From the NCBI RefSeq assembly GCF_007859865.1, contig NZ_SJPI01000001.1:434001-498000 (forward strand): a stretch of DNA of 64,000 nucleotides. Direction: 5' to 3'. Below the pieces are notes generated by a model. The model did no database searches. It had not been told where the DNA came from and saw only the letters and a program-made list of their open reading frames with translations. This document shows, piece by piece, positions 45,055 to 54,303 of this stretch. Numbering within the stretch: position 1 is the stretch's first letter; each line of letters begins with the position of its first letter. The position numbers and the translations under genes were made by a program. The stretch is from Rubripirellula amarantea. GTDB taxonomy: Bacteria > Planctomycetota > Planctomycetia > Pirellulales > Pirellulaceae.

Positions 45055-45984
45055 ATGACCGACCAAACCCCTTCCTCACCAAACAATCGCGGCGAAAAAA
45101 TCAGTCGACGCAATGTCATGGCCGCCGCCGGCATCGCCGCAGCATCGGTTGTGTCCACAGCCAAAGGGCAGGAAGCCAATCCAGCCGCTGGTGGCGAGAC
45201 TCAAAACGCGCCTATCACCGTCGATGCTAAATCCGGCCGCCTCAAGCAATCGGTTTGCAAATGGTGCTTTCCCAAAATGGAACTTGACCCCTTCGCTGCC
45301 GAAGTTGCGAAGCTCGGAATGGTGGGCATTGATTTGCTTTCACCAGCGGAATTCGAAACCGTCAAGAAGCACGGCCTTGTTTGCACAATGGTAAGTTCGC
45401 ACTCGCTTGCCAATGGATTGTGCGATCCAAAGTTTCATGACGATTGTCTCAAAGAAATGAACACGGCCATCGAGGCCACTTCCAAGGAAGGTTGGCGCAA
45501 CGTGATCTGCTTCAGCGGAAACGCTCGCGGCATCAGTACGAAGCAGGGAATGAAGAACTGCGTCGAGGCTCTCAAGAAAATCGTTCCCGTTGCTGAAAAA
45601 GCTAACGTGATCCTCAACATGGAATTGCTCAACAGCAAAGTGAATCACCCCGATTACATGTGCGACAACAGCAAATGGGGCATTGAGTTGGTCAAACAAG
45701 TCGGTAGCGATAATTTTAAGTTGCTGTACGACATTTATCACATGCAGATCATGGAGGGTGACATTATCCGCACCATCCAAGACAGCCACCAATTCTTTGG
45801 CCATTACCACACTGCGGGCAATCCCGGTCGTCATGAACTCGACGACACGCAGGAATTACTGTACCCACCGATTGCAAAGGCAATTGCGGACACCGGTTTC
45901 GATGGCTACTTTGCTCACGAATTCCTACCGGTCCGTGATCCAATTGCTGGACTCACAAGCGCCGTTCAACAGTGCATTGTTTAG
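45055..45984 (+). CDS. Tat-exported hydroxypyruvate isomerase-like TIM barrel protein
   Basis: 309 aa. A twin-arginine signal (S-R-R-N-V-M, then Ala-rich) is at the N-terminus. The mature part is an AP-endonuclease-2-type TIM barrel: L-N-M-E-L-L-N, Y-D-I-Y-H-M-Q, G-H-Y-H-T-A-G-N-P-G-R-H-E and A-H-E-F hold the likely metal ligands (Glu, Asp, His, Glu), as in Hyi. Hyi interconverts hydroxypyruvate and tartronate semialdehyde. A Tat-exported copy is common in planctomycetes, and its real substrate may be a sugar. The gene overlaps the convergent DUF932 gene by 4 bp. Confidence 0.85.
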   Translation: MTDQTPSSPNNRGEKISRRNVMAAAGIAAASVVSTAKGQEANPAAGGETQNAPITVDAKSGRLKQSVCKWCFPKMELDPFAAEVAKLGMVGIDLLSPAEFETVKKHGLVCTMVSSHSLANGLCDPKFHDDCLKEMNTAIEATSKEGWRNVICFSGNARGISTKQGMKNCVEALKKIVPVAEKANVILNMELLNSKVNHPDYMCDNSKWGIELVKQVGSDNFKLLYDIYHMQIMEGDIIRTIQDSHQFFGHYHTAGNPGRHELDDTQELLYPPIAKAIADTGFDGYFAHEFLPVRDPIAGLTSAVQQCIV

Positions 45985-47090
45985 TTCAAACTTTGTCGAA
46001 CAATCTCGTCACTGCTATCGACAAAGAAATCGTCAAACTCCGCCGCATCCTCTGCTGTTCCCTCTAGATCATACTCTTCTGAAATGAGTGATCCGAGAAA
46101 CGCTTGGATGCGGTTTGCTCCCTCAGCCTTGGCGTGGTGAGTCGCAACCTCACTAGCGAAATTGAGCACATCGTAGACCCGCGTCTGGCTCGGCAAAATG
46201 CGACGTCGCTTATCGCTGAGTGCCTCAATATTCGCGAGGCCGTAGAGTTCACCAAGGTCTCCCGCCACGGTGCGAAAACTGCTTAACAGACCATACTGAG
46301 TCAACTGGCCTTCTCGCGACAGTTTGTCGAGTAGGGCTCCGAACTGCAAGCATTCATGCACGGAAGCCCAAGAATTCTGCGCTGATTCGAAACGCTGACG
46401 TAGTGCGGCATACCCGTCGCCATTGTCGAACGAATGCAGCGCGCGGGTGATACAGTGATTCATCTCTTTGCCGATCGGGATGTCGCTACGAAACGCACGC
46501 GAGTAACCCACCATCCCGTTACTACAGATCAGCCGCAGCATGGACAGGAATAACCGCGGATGACCGTATCCATCGATCGGCGTCTCTAAACAAAACCGGT
46601 CTCGAAAGTGGTCGCCGCCAATTTGGAACTCACGTGTCCTGCCTTGAGGCATGTGAGTGCTGGTGACTAATCCATCGTGGTAGCGAACCTCATGACCGCT
46701 ATGTTGTTCAACCAAGTCGATGATTTCGTTGTATCGAATCACCGGTCGATTGGGGTTGGTAACGGCCAATAATTTCCTGGAAGTTACTTGCCCCTCGCTC
46801 ATCGTTTCCGCGATGCAGAAGCGATACGAATCATCGTGGTTCTGCTGATGAATTCTCGAAAACACTTCCTCGGCTGTAAAATATCGAAACACGTTTTCTG
46901 CGATCTTAAAGCGAGAAAAGAACGAACGCCAAAACCGACGACTTGCTTGAACAGGCGTTCCGTCGATCTCAAGTTCTTCCAATCTGATTTTTCCGCTTTC
47001 GGATCGCTTCACTTCACGAACCTTAAGATCGGCAACCGTGGCATAGCCGTAGGTGAACGTGGTACGGCTAGCGTTTGTCAAAGCATTCAT
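45981..47090 (-). CDS. DUF932 domain protein
   Basis: 369 aa, ATG at 47090 with GGAA about 8 bases upstream. It is recognised as DUF932 by L-L-A-V-T-N-P-N-R-P-V-I-R-Y-N-E, by F-R-D-R-F-C-L-E-T and by the conserved R-L-I-C-S-N-G-M-V block. DUF932 proteins occur in phages, plasmids and chromosomes; their function is unknown. It is the second gene of a pair with the SF2 helicase (45-bp gap). The C-terminus is very acidic (D-D-F-F-V-D-S-S-D-E). The combination suggests a DNA-handling module of plasmid or phage origin; this is inference. Confidence 0.85.
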   Translation of the reverse strand: MNALTNASRTTFTYGYATVADLKVREVKRSESGKIRLEELEIDGTPVQASRRFWRSFFSRFKIAENVFRYFTAEEVFSRIHQQNHDDSYRFCIAETMSEGQVTSRKLLAVTNPNRPVIRYNEIIDLVEQHSGHEVRYHDGLVTSTHMPQGRTREFQIGGDHFRDRFCLETPIDGYGHPRLFLSMLRLICSNGMVGYSRAFRSDIPIGKEMNHCITRALHSFDNGDGYAALRQRFESAQNSWASVHECLQFGALLDKLSREGQLTQYGLLSSFRTVAGDLGELYGLANIEALSDKRRRILPSQTRVYDVLNFASEVATHHAKAEGANRIQAFLGSLISEEYDLEGTAEDAAEFDDFFVDSSDEIVRQSLN

Positions 47091-47135
47091 ATCGGGTTCC
47101 TTTCAGGGAGACCAACGGGAAGGGGTAACTAAAAA

Positions 47136-48323
47136 TCAGGAAGCGTCACGTTGCCAGAACGCACTTCGACGCCCGCGGTGCATGGCAACCACGCTTGGTA
47201 ACGCCACATCAGCCCTGGCGACCCGTCGACGAGCAACCATCGTCATGGCGTCCAGATTTGCATTGGTTTGAATGCTTCGCCAACCTGCGTCCGTCCAAAG
47301 GTACTGTTCACGCGGTTTCGCAGTTCGCATCATCGGATGAGCTGTGCTTTTGCATTGCACGACTTGTTTGCGAGGTACATCGCGGCACGTCCGTAGTACT
47401 CGACCAGCCATCTGGATCGTGCATCCCTTGCCGCTTGGACGGCAGAATACGGTCTTCAACTCGGGGCAATCGAAACCTTCGGTCAAGATCGCCATGTTGA
47501 TCAAGATTTCAATTCGACCGGCGGCGAAGTCGTCAAGTTGTCGGTCGCGATCGGAAGTTGCCATGACAACTTCCGATTTGATACCGGCATCGCTCAGGAT
47601 TTGTTGCAATCCAAGGCACTGCTCTCGACGATGAAAGAACACTAACGACTTACCCCATTTGCAAGGCTCGTCGATGAGTAATTTCCCAACACTTTCGGGA
47701 CTGTATTGATCGATCGTGTAGTGATCATAGGCACTTAGGTAACCATCGGCGATCAACATCGCGATTCCGGCGTCGCGGATGACATGGTCAAAGCAGAGCT
47801 TGACGCGGTCACTGCGAAAAGGCGTGGCTGAAAGCCCTAGGGTCCAAGTGGGTTGGATCTTGCTATGCAAATTCGCCATGCTGGTTGCTGCGTCATGCTG
47901 AGCCTCATCGACAATTAGCAAGTCCACCATCGGAGGATCCTTGTCGAACATGCTGATCAGCTCCATCCGCACACCGAACCGCCGTGCGACGTTCTCTGCC
48001 TGCGCTTGAGCCAACAAGTTACGTCGCATCGCAACCCAACCAACGCGAGCACCGGTGAGCTGCTGAATCATCGCAGCGGAAGCCAACCCCATCACCGTCT
48101 TGCCGCTGCCAGTAGGACTTTCAATCAACACGCTCGAGAGAGGACGTTCGTTGGGCAGGCGTCCGGTTTGGCCAAATTGCTGCAGCACTTCACTGATGAT
48201 GCAGCTTTGATATGGACGCGGTTGAACTTGGCAAACCTTTAGAAACGCGTCCAAGGTCCCGCCTAGACCAGGAGCCAAATTCTGCAGCCGGTCTGGACGA
48301 AACATGATGCCTGAATGATTCAT
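47136..48323 (-). CDS. Superfamily 2 DEAD/DEAH-type helicase
   Basis: 395 aa, ATG at 48323 with GGGAG seven bases before. Motifs: Q-P-R-P-Y-Q (Q-like), Walker A S69-P-T-G-S-G-K-T76, D139-E-A-Q-H, S-A-T165-167, and Q-M-A-G-R-V-L-R (motif VI, 304-311). The protein is short for a type I/III restriction helicase and has no nuclease or DNA-methylase domain. After motif VI there is only a 85-residue basic tail (A-R-R-R-V-A-R; H-R-G-R-R-S). It is transcribed with DUF932. Confidence 0.9.
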   Translation of the reverse strand: MNHSGIMFRPDRLQNLAPGLGGTLDAFLKVCQVQPRPYQSCIISEVLQQFGQTGRLPNERPLSSVLIESPTGSGKTVMGLASAAMIQQLTGARVGWVAMRRNLLAQAQAENVARRFGVRMELISMFDKDPPMVDLLIVDEAQHDAATSMANLHSKIQPTWTLGLSATPFRSDRVKLCFDHVIRDAGIAMLIADGYLSAYDHYTIDQYSPESVGKLLIDEPCKWGKSLVFFHRREQCLGLQQILSDAGIKSEVVMATSDRDRQLDDFAAGRIEILINMAILTEGFDCPELKTVFCRPSGKGCTIQMAGRVLRTCRDVPRKQVVQCKSTAHPMMRTAKPREQYLWTDAGWRSIQTNANLDAMTMVARRRVARADVALPSVVAMHRGRRSAFWQRDAS

Positions 48324-48654
48324 CGAACACTCCCTGAGGAACCGTCAATCTTGAAGAGTTAACGATTCTTGAAACGACCGATGACACGTCTGGTCAGACG
48401 CTATTCACTTGAACCTTACCCACCACGGTTTCGGTATTCCCGACTATCAAAAATTTTCTGCTCATACGCGAATTTTCCCTTTCATGACCCAACCGAGAAC
48501 TCAATGCCCAAGCTAAGATAGCTACCTTGGGGGGCGTGTTAATGCTCGGTATTGACCGGGGCAGGCGGAAAACTATCAGCACTTGATTGCCGTCGACGAC
48601 TCGCCGTCACAACACAAAGAACACGACGTAGTTGAACTTGCTGGGGACTTAGCG
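48324..48654. other. 331-bp divergent intergenic region
   Basis: It holds the promoters of the helicase-DUF932 pair (minus) and of the LRR pair (plus). A TTG start at 48583 would extend the LRR protein by 24 residues. No repeat or RNA is seen. Confidence 0.4.
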
Positions 48655-51612
48655 ATGCGAAGCTATTTGAAACACCTTGGAATTTCGGGACTGGTCTTGG
48701 GTGTGCTTCTGCTCGCCGGCAATCTGCCAATGCGTTTGAAGAGCGTGTACACGGAAGGAAAGCTACAGCAATGGGAGGGCGAAGCGTACGTCCTTTCTGA
48801 TAGCCCGCCATTACCGGTGGCGGCGGGGTGGCCAGAGGACTTCTACCTTCGTTATGACGATATCGCAAACAACGAACCGTTTGTGTGGTGGTCGACGGCC
48901 GCGTTGTTGCGCAATGTAGGAGTCGGATCGTTAATCATCACCAGCGTTGCGAGCTTAGTTTTTTTTGTTCGCCGCAAGCGTAGCGGATCGACCGTCGAAC
49001 CGAAGTCCAACGTCGAACAAGATGAAGGTCAAATTGTCACGCCACCGCCCACACACTGGCAGCGACTCAATCGAGTTAACATTCGGTTCGGGATCGCAGA
49101 CATGTTGCTGGCAACCGGGACTGTTGCCATGCCTCTTGCATTCTACCAATGGCAGAACCGAACCAGCGGAAATGACCTTAAGACGGCCCAAGCGATGGGT
49201 CCGGATTCTTCATTTACTCGTGAGGCAATTATTCCAGCGATTATCGCGGATTGGATGCCCGATTTCTTGTTAAACCAATCGTTGAAGGAAGCCTTGCTCC
49301 GCACCACGATGGTGAGTTTAAAAGCTCCCAAGGATCAACATGTCTCGACCGCTATATCGCTTCCGCATTTGCGAGTGCTCGCTATTGGTGGTGGTGATTA
49401 CGATCTCGAACAACTAGCTCCATTGCCAAATTGCCCTCGGATCACGTCACTCAATTTGTCGGGACGCGAATTAGACGATTCAACGCTGACCCGAATCCGC
49501 ATGCTCGACAACCTACGAGACCTCGTGCTCTCTCGCACCAATGTCTCGCACATTACTATCGAACGGCTCTTTGAACAGCGAATTGAAGCTGTGTCCCGAC
49601 TGAAATATCTCGGCTTGATCGATACAGGCGTCGAGTTGTCGCCGCTTTCCAATTCACCGGTCTTCACCACGATGACGTCCCTAACGTGCCTCGAACTACC
49701 GCGACCGATGCCTGGCACGGACGCCGAGTTTGTCTTGCCACCGATGCCGAAACTGCAAAGACTCAAATTCATTTCACAGGACCGTGGAAAGAACAGTTCG
49801 ATCTTAAAAATCACCGTCAATGATTGCCCTCAGCTCAGTTTGCTGTCGATCGGGATTATGCAGAAGTGCTCACTTGATTTAAGCAATCTTCCGAAACTGA
49901 AATCCATACAGTCGTACTCATTCAAGACAATACTTCGACTTGCTAGGCGTCAATCTGTGCCAGGAACGCTGTGGATCGAATCGTTGACAGGTCACCAACT
50001 ACCAGCCTTCGAAGAAGCAACCATTTATGCTCCTGATCTTCGACAAATTCGATTGACTGAAACTCCGCGTTTTCGAAACCTCTATCCCGCTGTGTTCTCA
50101 ACTAATTCGTCGTACTACACAGGCGGGAAACAATTCGATGAGATTTCACGAGAGGCTACCGAAGCGCTGGTAGAGGGAATCGTACAATCGGATGGCCCTG
50201 AAAAGATCGACTACTCAACAGTTCCGCTGCAAGGAGCCAAGCTCGGTCGACTGTTAAAGAACGATCGTGTGCAAGAGCTCTATCTGCACGATTGCGGACT
50301 CCGCCTTGAAGACATTGAACACCTATCCGGCGATTCAACGCTTCGGACCATTTCTTTGCAGGGAAACCCACTAGGATCAGCAGAGATCGGCAAGCTGATC
50401 TCTGGTATGCCTAAACTTGAACGTTGGCACGGCGATCTTTATCAGCTTCAACGCTTGAGAATTGAAAATCACGAACACGTTCGCGGTGTGGTGGATCGAT
50501 TGCCCAACGAGAACTCTCCCGATCGAACCCATCTACCGCATTGCGATGCCCTACGTTTAATCAATCTGCCGCAGTGGGTTACTCCCATTCGATTGGACGC
50601 AGCGTCATATCGCCATTTGACAATACAAGACTTACCGAAGTTGCAACAACTAGTGATCGATGCACCCGTTTGCAAAGACACCGTTTTATCCGGACTTCAT
50701 GGTCTCACCACGATCGCTGTGGGAGGTAAGTACCTTGACGACTCGGTGATTGACGACTGGCCCGAGTACTCGGCGCTTCGCTCTTTACGCCTCTACGGAA
50801 CTTTGGTTTCGCCGGACGGGTTCACTAAACTGTTGAACAACAAGAAGTTAACACTTGTTGATTTCCAAGATTCAAAGATTAATGACGATGCGTTTCTGTC
50901 CATGGACCCAAGCTTTTTAGCATCAGTCACGCTAATTCAAACGCAAGCAACGGAAGCATCCGTTCGCCATGCCTTAAAGTCACCTTCGATCACCAGATTG
51001 AATGTTCATGACATTTCGATTGATGAAAGCCTAGGAGATCAAATCCTCAATCGCCAACAACTGAGATCCCTCGGACTGAACGGATCGACTTTGACGCCAA
51101 ATCAATTCAAGAAAGTTGCCGCGATGCCTGCTCTCGAAACGCTGTCGCTAAGCAGCGTTCATTTGGACATGTCGCTAGCTACGACGATAGCGAACGGGGG
51201 ACAAAGCGCGTTGAGGACACTAACGCTTGTCGATTCCAAAGCAGATGGACCGGCCGTTCGGGCGTTGATGCGACAACTAAGAGGTTTGAAGCTTGAACTG
51301 ATTCGAACCGAAATCCCGGCCGTTCTGGAAGGTGACCTATTTGGAAGTGGTCGATTAGTTACTGAAGAATCACCGGAGAACCCGCTTTATTGCCGTGGCC
51401 CCGATGGGATGATGTTTCCAATCTTCAAAGGAGCTTCGACGGGTGCTTTCATCACTAATTTCGGTCGCTTCACGCCCAACATGATGAACCCTGATGGAAG
51501 CTTTGTGCCGATATCGGAAGAAAGTTTTCTGATGTTGACTCCGCATGTGTTCCGTGAAATCCGTGCCAAAGATACCGAACCGACCGTTTTGTCTTTGGAG
51601 AGTGAAGAGTGA
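48655..51612 (+). CDS. Membrane protein with large leucine-rich-repeat region
   Basis: 985 aa from ATG 48655, chosen for the GGGGA about 8 bases before; a TTG at 48583 is in frame. Three membrane segments are in the first 180 residues (G-L-V-L-G-V-L-L-L-A-G; V-G-S-L-I-I-T-S-V-A-S-L-V-F-F-V; M-L-L-A-T-G-T-V-A-M-P-L-A). The remainder is leucine-rich repeats of the open type (I-T-S-L-N-L-S-G-R-E-L-D-D; L-R-T-I-S-L-Q-G-N-P-L; L-R-S-L-G-L-N-G-S-T-L). A non-repeat tail (about 940-985) ends the protein. It is coupled by TGATG to the next gene, so the two products probably act together. Function is unknown. Confidence 0.8.
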   Translation: MRSYLKHLGISGLVLGVLLLAGNLPMRLKSVYTEGKLQQWEGEAYVLSDSPPLPVAAGWPEDFYLRYDDIANNEPFVWWSTAALLRNVGVGSLIITSVASLVFFVRRKRSGSTVEPKSNVEQDEGQIVTPPPTHWQRLNRVNIRFGIADMLLATGTVAMPLAFYQWQNRTSGNDLKTAQAMGPDSSFTREAIIPAIIADWMPDFLLNQSLKEALLRTTMVSLKAPKDQHVSTAISLPHLRVLAIGGGDYDLEQLAPLPNCPRITSLNLSGRELDDSTLTRIRMLDNLRDLVLSRTNVSHITIERLFEQRIEAVSRLKYLGLIDTGVELSPLSNSPVFTTMTSLTCLELPRPMPGTDAEFVLPPMPKLQRLKFISQDRGKNSSILKITVNDCPQLSLLSIGIMQKCSLDLSNLPKLKSIQSYSFKTILRLARRQSVPGTLWIESLTGHQLPAFEEATIYAPDLRQIRLTETPRFRNLYPAVFSTNSSYYTGGKQFDEISREATEALVEGIVQSDGPEKIDYSTVPLQGAKLGRLLKNDRVQELYLHDCGLRLEDIEHLSGDSTLRTISLQGNPLGSAEIGKLISGMPKLERWHGDLYQLQRLRIENHEHVRGVVDRLPNENSPDRTHLPHCDALRLINLPQWVTPIRLDAASYRHLTIQDLPKLQQLVIDAPVCKDTVLSGLHGLTTIAVGGKYLDDSVIDDWPEYSALRSLRLYGTLVSPDGFTKLLNNKKLTLVDFQDSKINDDAFLSMDPSFLASVTLIQTQATEASVRHALKSPSITRLNVHDISIDESLGDQILNRQQLRSLGLNGSTLTPNQFKKVAAMPALETLSLSSVHLDMSLATTIANGGQSALRTLTLVDSKADGPAVRALMRQLRGLKLELIRTEIPAVLEGDLFGSGRLVTEESPENPLYCRGPDGMMFPIFKGASTGAFITNFGRFTPNMMNPDGSFVPISEESFLMLTPHVFREIRAKDTEPTVLSLESEE

Positions 51613-54194
51613 TGCGAAGAATAGGACTCGTTTGTACGCTTGTAATGGTGTTGGTTGCTGGTTGCGATAACTCGCCGTCAAAAGCCTCATTGGATCCAGA
51701 GCAAATTACATCCTTTGGTCTCGTTGATTCAGGTCAGGGACGTTTTGATTGGCCGATATCGCGAAACGGTTTCACTGTAAGCCGTCCTCCGGTCTATGCA
51801 TCGCTAGACGGATTGCATCTTGAACCTCTCGATGAAATTGATCAGAAGGAACTTCCTGCGCCCGAGACATTACAAGGCGAGGACTGGCGTCGCTTTCTTC
51901 GAGCATTAGGCACCAATGCGATTCATCCCTTTGAGATGAAACCGATTCATCTCGAGGTTGCGAGGCTGGATGTCCCAGCAGGACCGGTGTCGTTCACATT
52001 CTCGAGCAATGGTGATCGCTTGTTCGTTTGCGATGGTGCGACAGTGACCGCAATCGCGTTTGCCGAAGCGTGGAAAAAAGACATTCCACTGCTGACCCCA
52101 TCGGACAGCCAATCTCAACGTGTGCTATGGAAGTGGAATGTCCCGCATGGGTCGATTGGCGATCCGACGCACTTGGTAGTCACCGCTTTCGGGTCGGATA
52201 TCGTCAACACTTTCGACTGGGGTGTCGAATTGAATGAGGGAAAAAATGAGAATGCTGAAGGATCCGAAACACCACCCCATCGCTCGGAGCTATTGCTAGT
52301 CGCTGGAAAACAGACGGCCAGACTAGATCTGGAAACGGGAGAAGTACAACAGAGCTTCTCGACACCGGACGGCGGGTTGGACTACGTCGTTGCTGCCGCT
52401 GACGCTGATGTGGTGCTCGCGACTACGCCGGAAGGTAACGTCTTCTGGAATGATGGCGACGCAGAAGAATGGGTAGCGGTGGGAGCTCAAGTCCGTCCCG
52501 CATCACAGTACGTGGGACGTCAAAGTGTGGCGATCAACTCCACCGGAGACGCGTTCATCGCCATGCTGGGCAACCAACCAGCGACCGTGTGGATGCAAGC
52601 TGGAACGAAAACGGTTTCCTCTGTTTCGGAAACTCAATTCGAGTCTGCTGCTACAACGGTTGCTTGGGCAGACGATGGCCGCAATTGGTTTGATGACGTT
52701 AGCATCCATCACAGCTCATCAGAACCGGAAGAGGGCGAGGAAATTAGCCTTCAACAAATCAACGGCATGATATGGCGTGCAGTTTCCGCTTGGCCTCAAC
52801 GGGCTGGCCAGTATAGGTCTTATCCTGGCATGACTGTCGTTGGTTTGCGACGACTTCAAACGGGCGAGGCTAGATGGTGCCTATGGGATCACAACAGCAA
52901 CCAGGGTGGATTCTCCTGCCCCACTGAACTTTTTGACGATGACACACTTGCTAAGTCCTCATTAAAGAACACAGAACGTCCAACGCTTGCCGTCTCGGCG
53001 GATGCGTCGCGAATTGCCTACCTCGACCCCGTATCGAAAACTCCGACCATTCGAGTGATTTACCGAAACCCTTGGGAACAACCAGATTCCCAACAAGTCG
53101 TCGACTGGTTTCGATTCCGGATGCTAGGAACTGAAGAAGATCGTCGAGATATTGATCGCGTTGCGGAAACGATCCGGGCTTTGCCGATGGATCTTTATTG
53201 GGCGCGTCCTCCTGAGGAACTTTACAACAAATACGTTCAGACAATCGTCGACGGCCTGATTACCAGTTGGACGAACGAACAAACGTACTATCGAGAGCTT
53301 CGCGAAAATTCTATCCTCGCGCGTAGTGAAGGCGAACGAGCGAGTCAGGCGAGATTGAAAAGCATTGGCGATGATTACGATATCGCGACTTGGGATGAAG
53401 ATCGCTACCAGATGCAGATCAAAGAATACGATCGACTACTCGTTCTATACGATGACGCCTTCGAAAAATTTGAAGAGTGGAAGGCTACTGGAAGTGTCAC
53501 AGCGAACTTGGCTGCGGCTGCTCTCTTGAAAGCGGAGGCTTGGAAAGCGTACCAAGGGATTTCGCCACTGCAATTTGCCACAGCACAAGTCGAGTTTGAA
53601 AAACAATCGAAGGAATGCGAACGGATCTGCCTCGAATTGCTCCGTAGCCCCCGTCCGCCGATGGCTGTGTTTTCACTCTTGTTTGACATCTCGAAGGGAA
53701 CCGACGCTACCCATTTATCAGTTGAACCCATCGTTCGCCGATGTGTTCGATTGTACCCGGAGTGTGGAACCGCTCACGTGAACTTGGGGTTCTGGTTACT
53801 ACCTCACTCGGACGGCCAAGTAGGAGATACCGCCTCATACCTCCACGCGGCATTTTCAAACGTCGACCCCGCCATGCGAGAGAAGATGTTCGCGATGGCA
53901 CAAGTACGCCTGGCTGAAATGCACGGTGGAACGGACAACTATTTCGCGGCGACAGGCGCAAACGAGAACCGAACGTTTAACGGAGCATTGCAGTTGCTAC
54001 GCGAAGAAGCTCTTGCAAATGTGAACTGGCTTGGACCGCTGATTTGGATTGCCAGCTTCAGCAGGAATGACGATATGACTAAGGCAGCTTGCCAGTACTA
54101 TCGCGAGCGATTTCTTTTTGCCCACGACGCTATTTACAAAAAGTATCCCAACCTGTTTCAGCAGTGTTTCGAGGATCGCCCTACACCACGATGA
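51612..54194 (+). CDS. Large propeller-type lipoprotein with helical C-terminus
   Basis: 860 aa. The signal peptide ends L-V-A-G-C, a good lipobox. Residues about 100-520 show WD40/YVTN-like blades (G-P-V-S-F-T-F-S-S-N-G-D-R-L-F-V-C-D-G; L-L-L-V-A-G-K-Q-T-A-R-L-D-L; D-A-F-I-A-M-L-G). The C-terminal third is helical, with TPR-like content (C-G-T-A-H-V-N-L-G-F-W-L-L). The ATG overlaps the LRR gene's stop (TGATG). No family is recognised; a partner of the LRR membrane protein is the best reading. Confidence 0.78.
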   Translation: MRRIGLVCTLVMVLVAGCDNSPSKASLDPEQITSFGLVDSGQGRFDWPISRNGFTVSRPPVYASLDGLHLEPLDEIDQKELPAPETLQGEDWRRFLRALGTNAIHPFEMKPIHLEVARLDVPAGPVSFTFSSNGDRLFVCDGATVTAIAFAEAWKKDIPLLTPSDSQSQRVLWKWNVPHGSIGDPTHLVVTAFGSDIVNTFDWGVELNEGKNENAEGSETPPHRSELLLVAGKQTARLDLETGEVQQSFSTPDGGLDYVVAAADADVVLATTPEGNVFWNDGDAEEWVAVGAQVRPASQYVGRQSVAINSTGDAFIAMLGNQPATVWMQAGTKTVSSVSETQFESAATTVAWADDGRNWFDDVSIHHSSSEPEEGEEISLQQINGMIWRAVSAWPQRAGQYRSYPGMTVVGLRRLQTGEARWCLWDHNSNQGGFSCPTELFDDDTLAKSSLKNTERPTLAVSADASRIAYLDPVSKTPTIRVIYRNPWEQPDSQQVVDWFRFRMLGTEEDRRDIDRVAETIRALPMDLYWARPPEELYNKYVQTIVDGLITSWTNEQTYYRELRENSILARSEGERASQARLKSIGDDYDIATWDEDRYQMQIKEYDRLLVLYDDAFEKFEEWKATGSVTANLAAAALLKAEAWKAYQGISPLQFATAQVEFEKQSKECERICLELLRSPRPPMAVFSLLFDISKGTDATHLSVEPIVRRCVRLYPECGTAHVNLGFWLLPHSDGQVGDTASYLHAAFSNVDPAMREKMFAMAQVRLAEMHGGTDNYFAATGANENRTFNGALQLLREEALANVNWLGPLIWIASFSRNDDMTKAACQYYRERFLFAHDAIYKKYPNLFQQCFEDRPTPR

Positions 54195-54303
54195 ATAGAC
54201 GGTTGACGAAGAGTTCTGATTTCAAACGGTTTGTCGCATCTTCAATCTCGCTCTCAATCACTAGTTCATTGCAATTACACTTTCAAACCTAGATGAGAAA
54301 GAG

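Noticed and set aside
45981-48323. Complete restriction-modification system
   Set aside because: The helicase has no nuclease domain and there is no DNA methyltransferase or specificity gene next to it.
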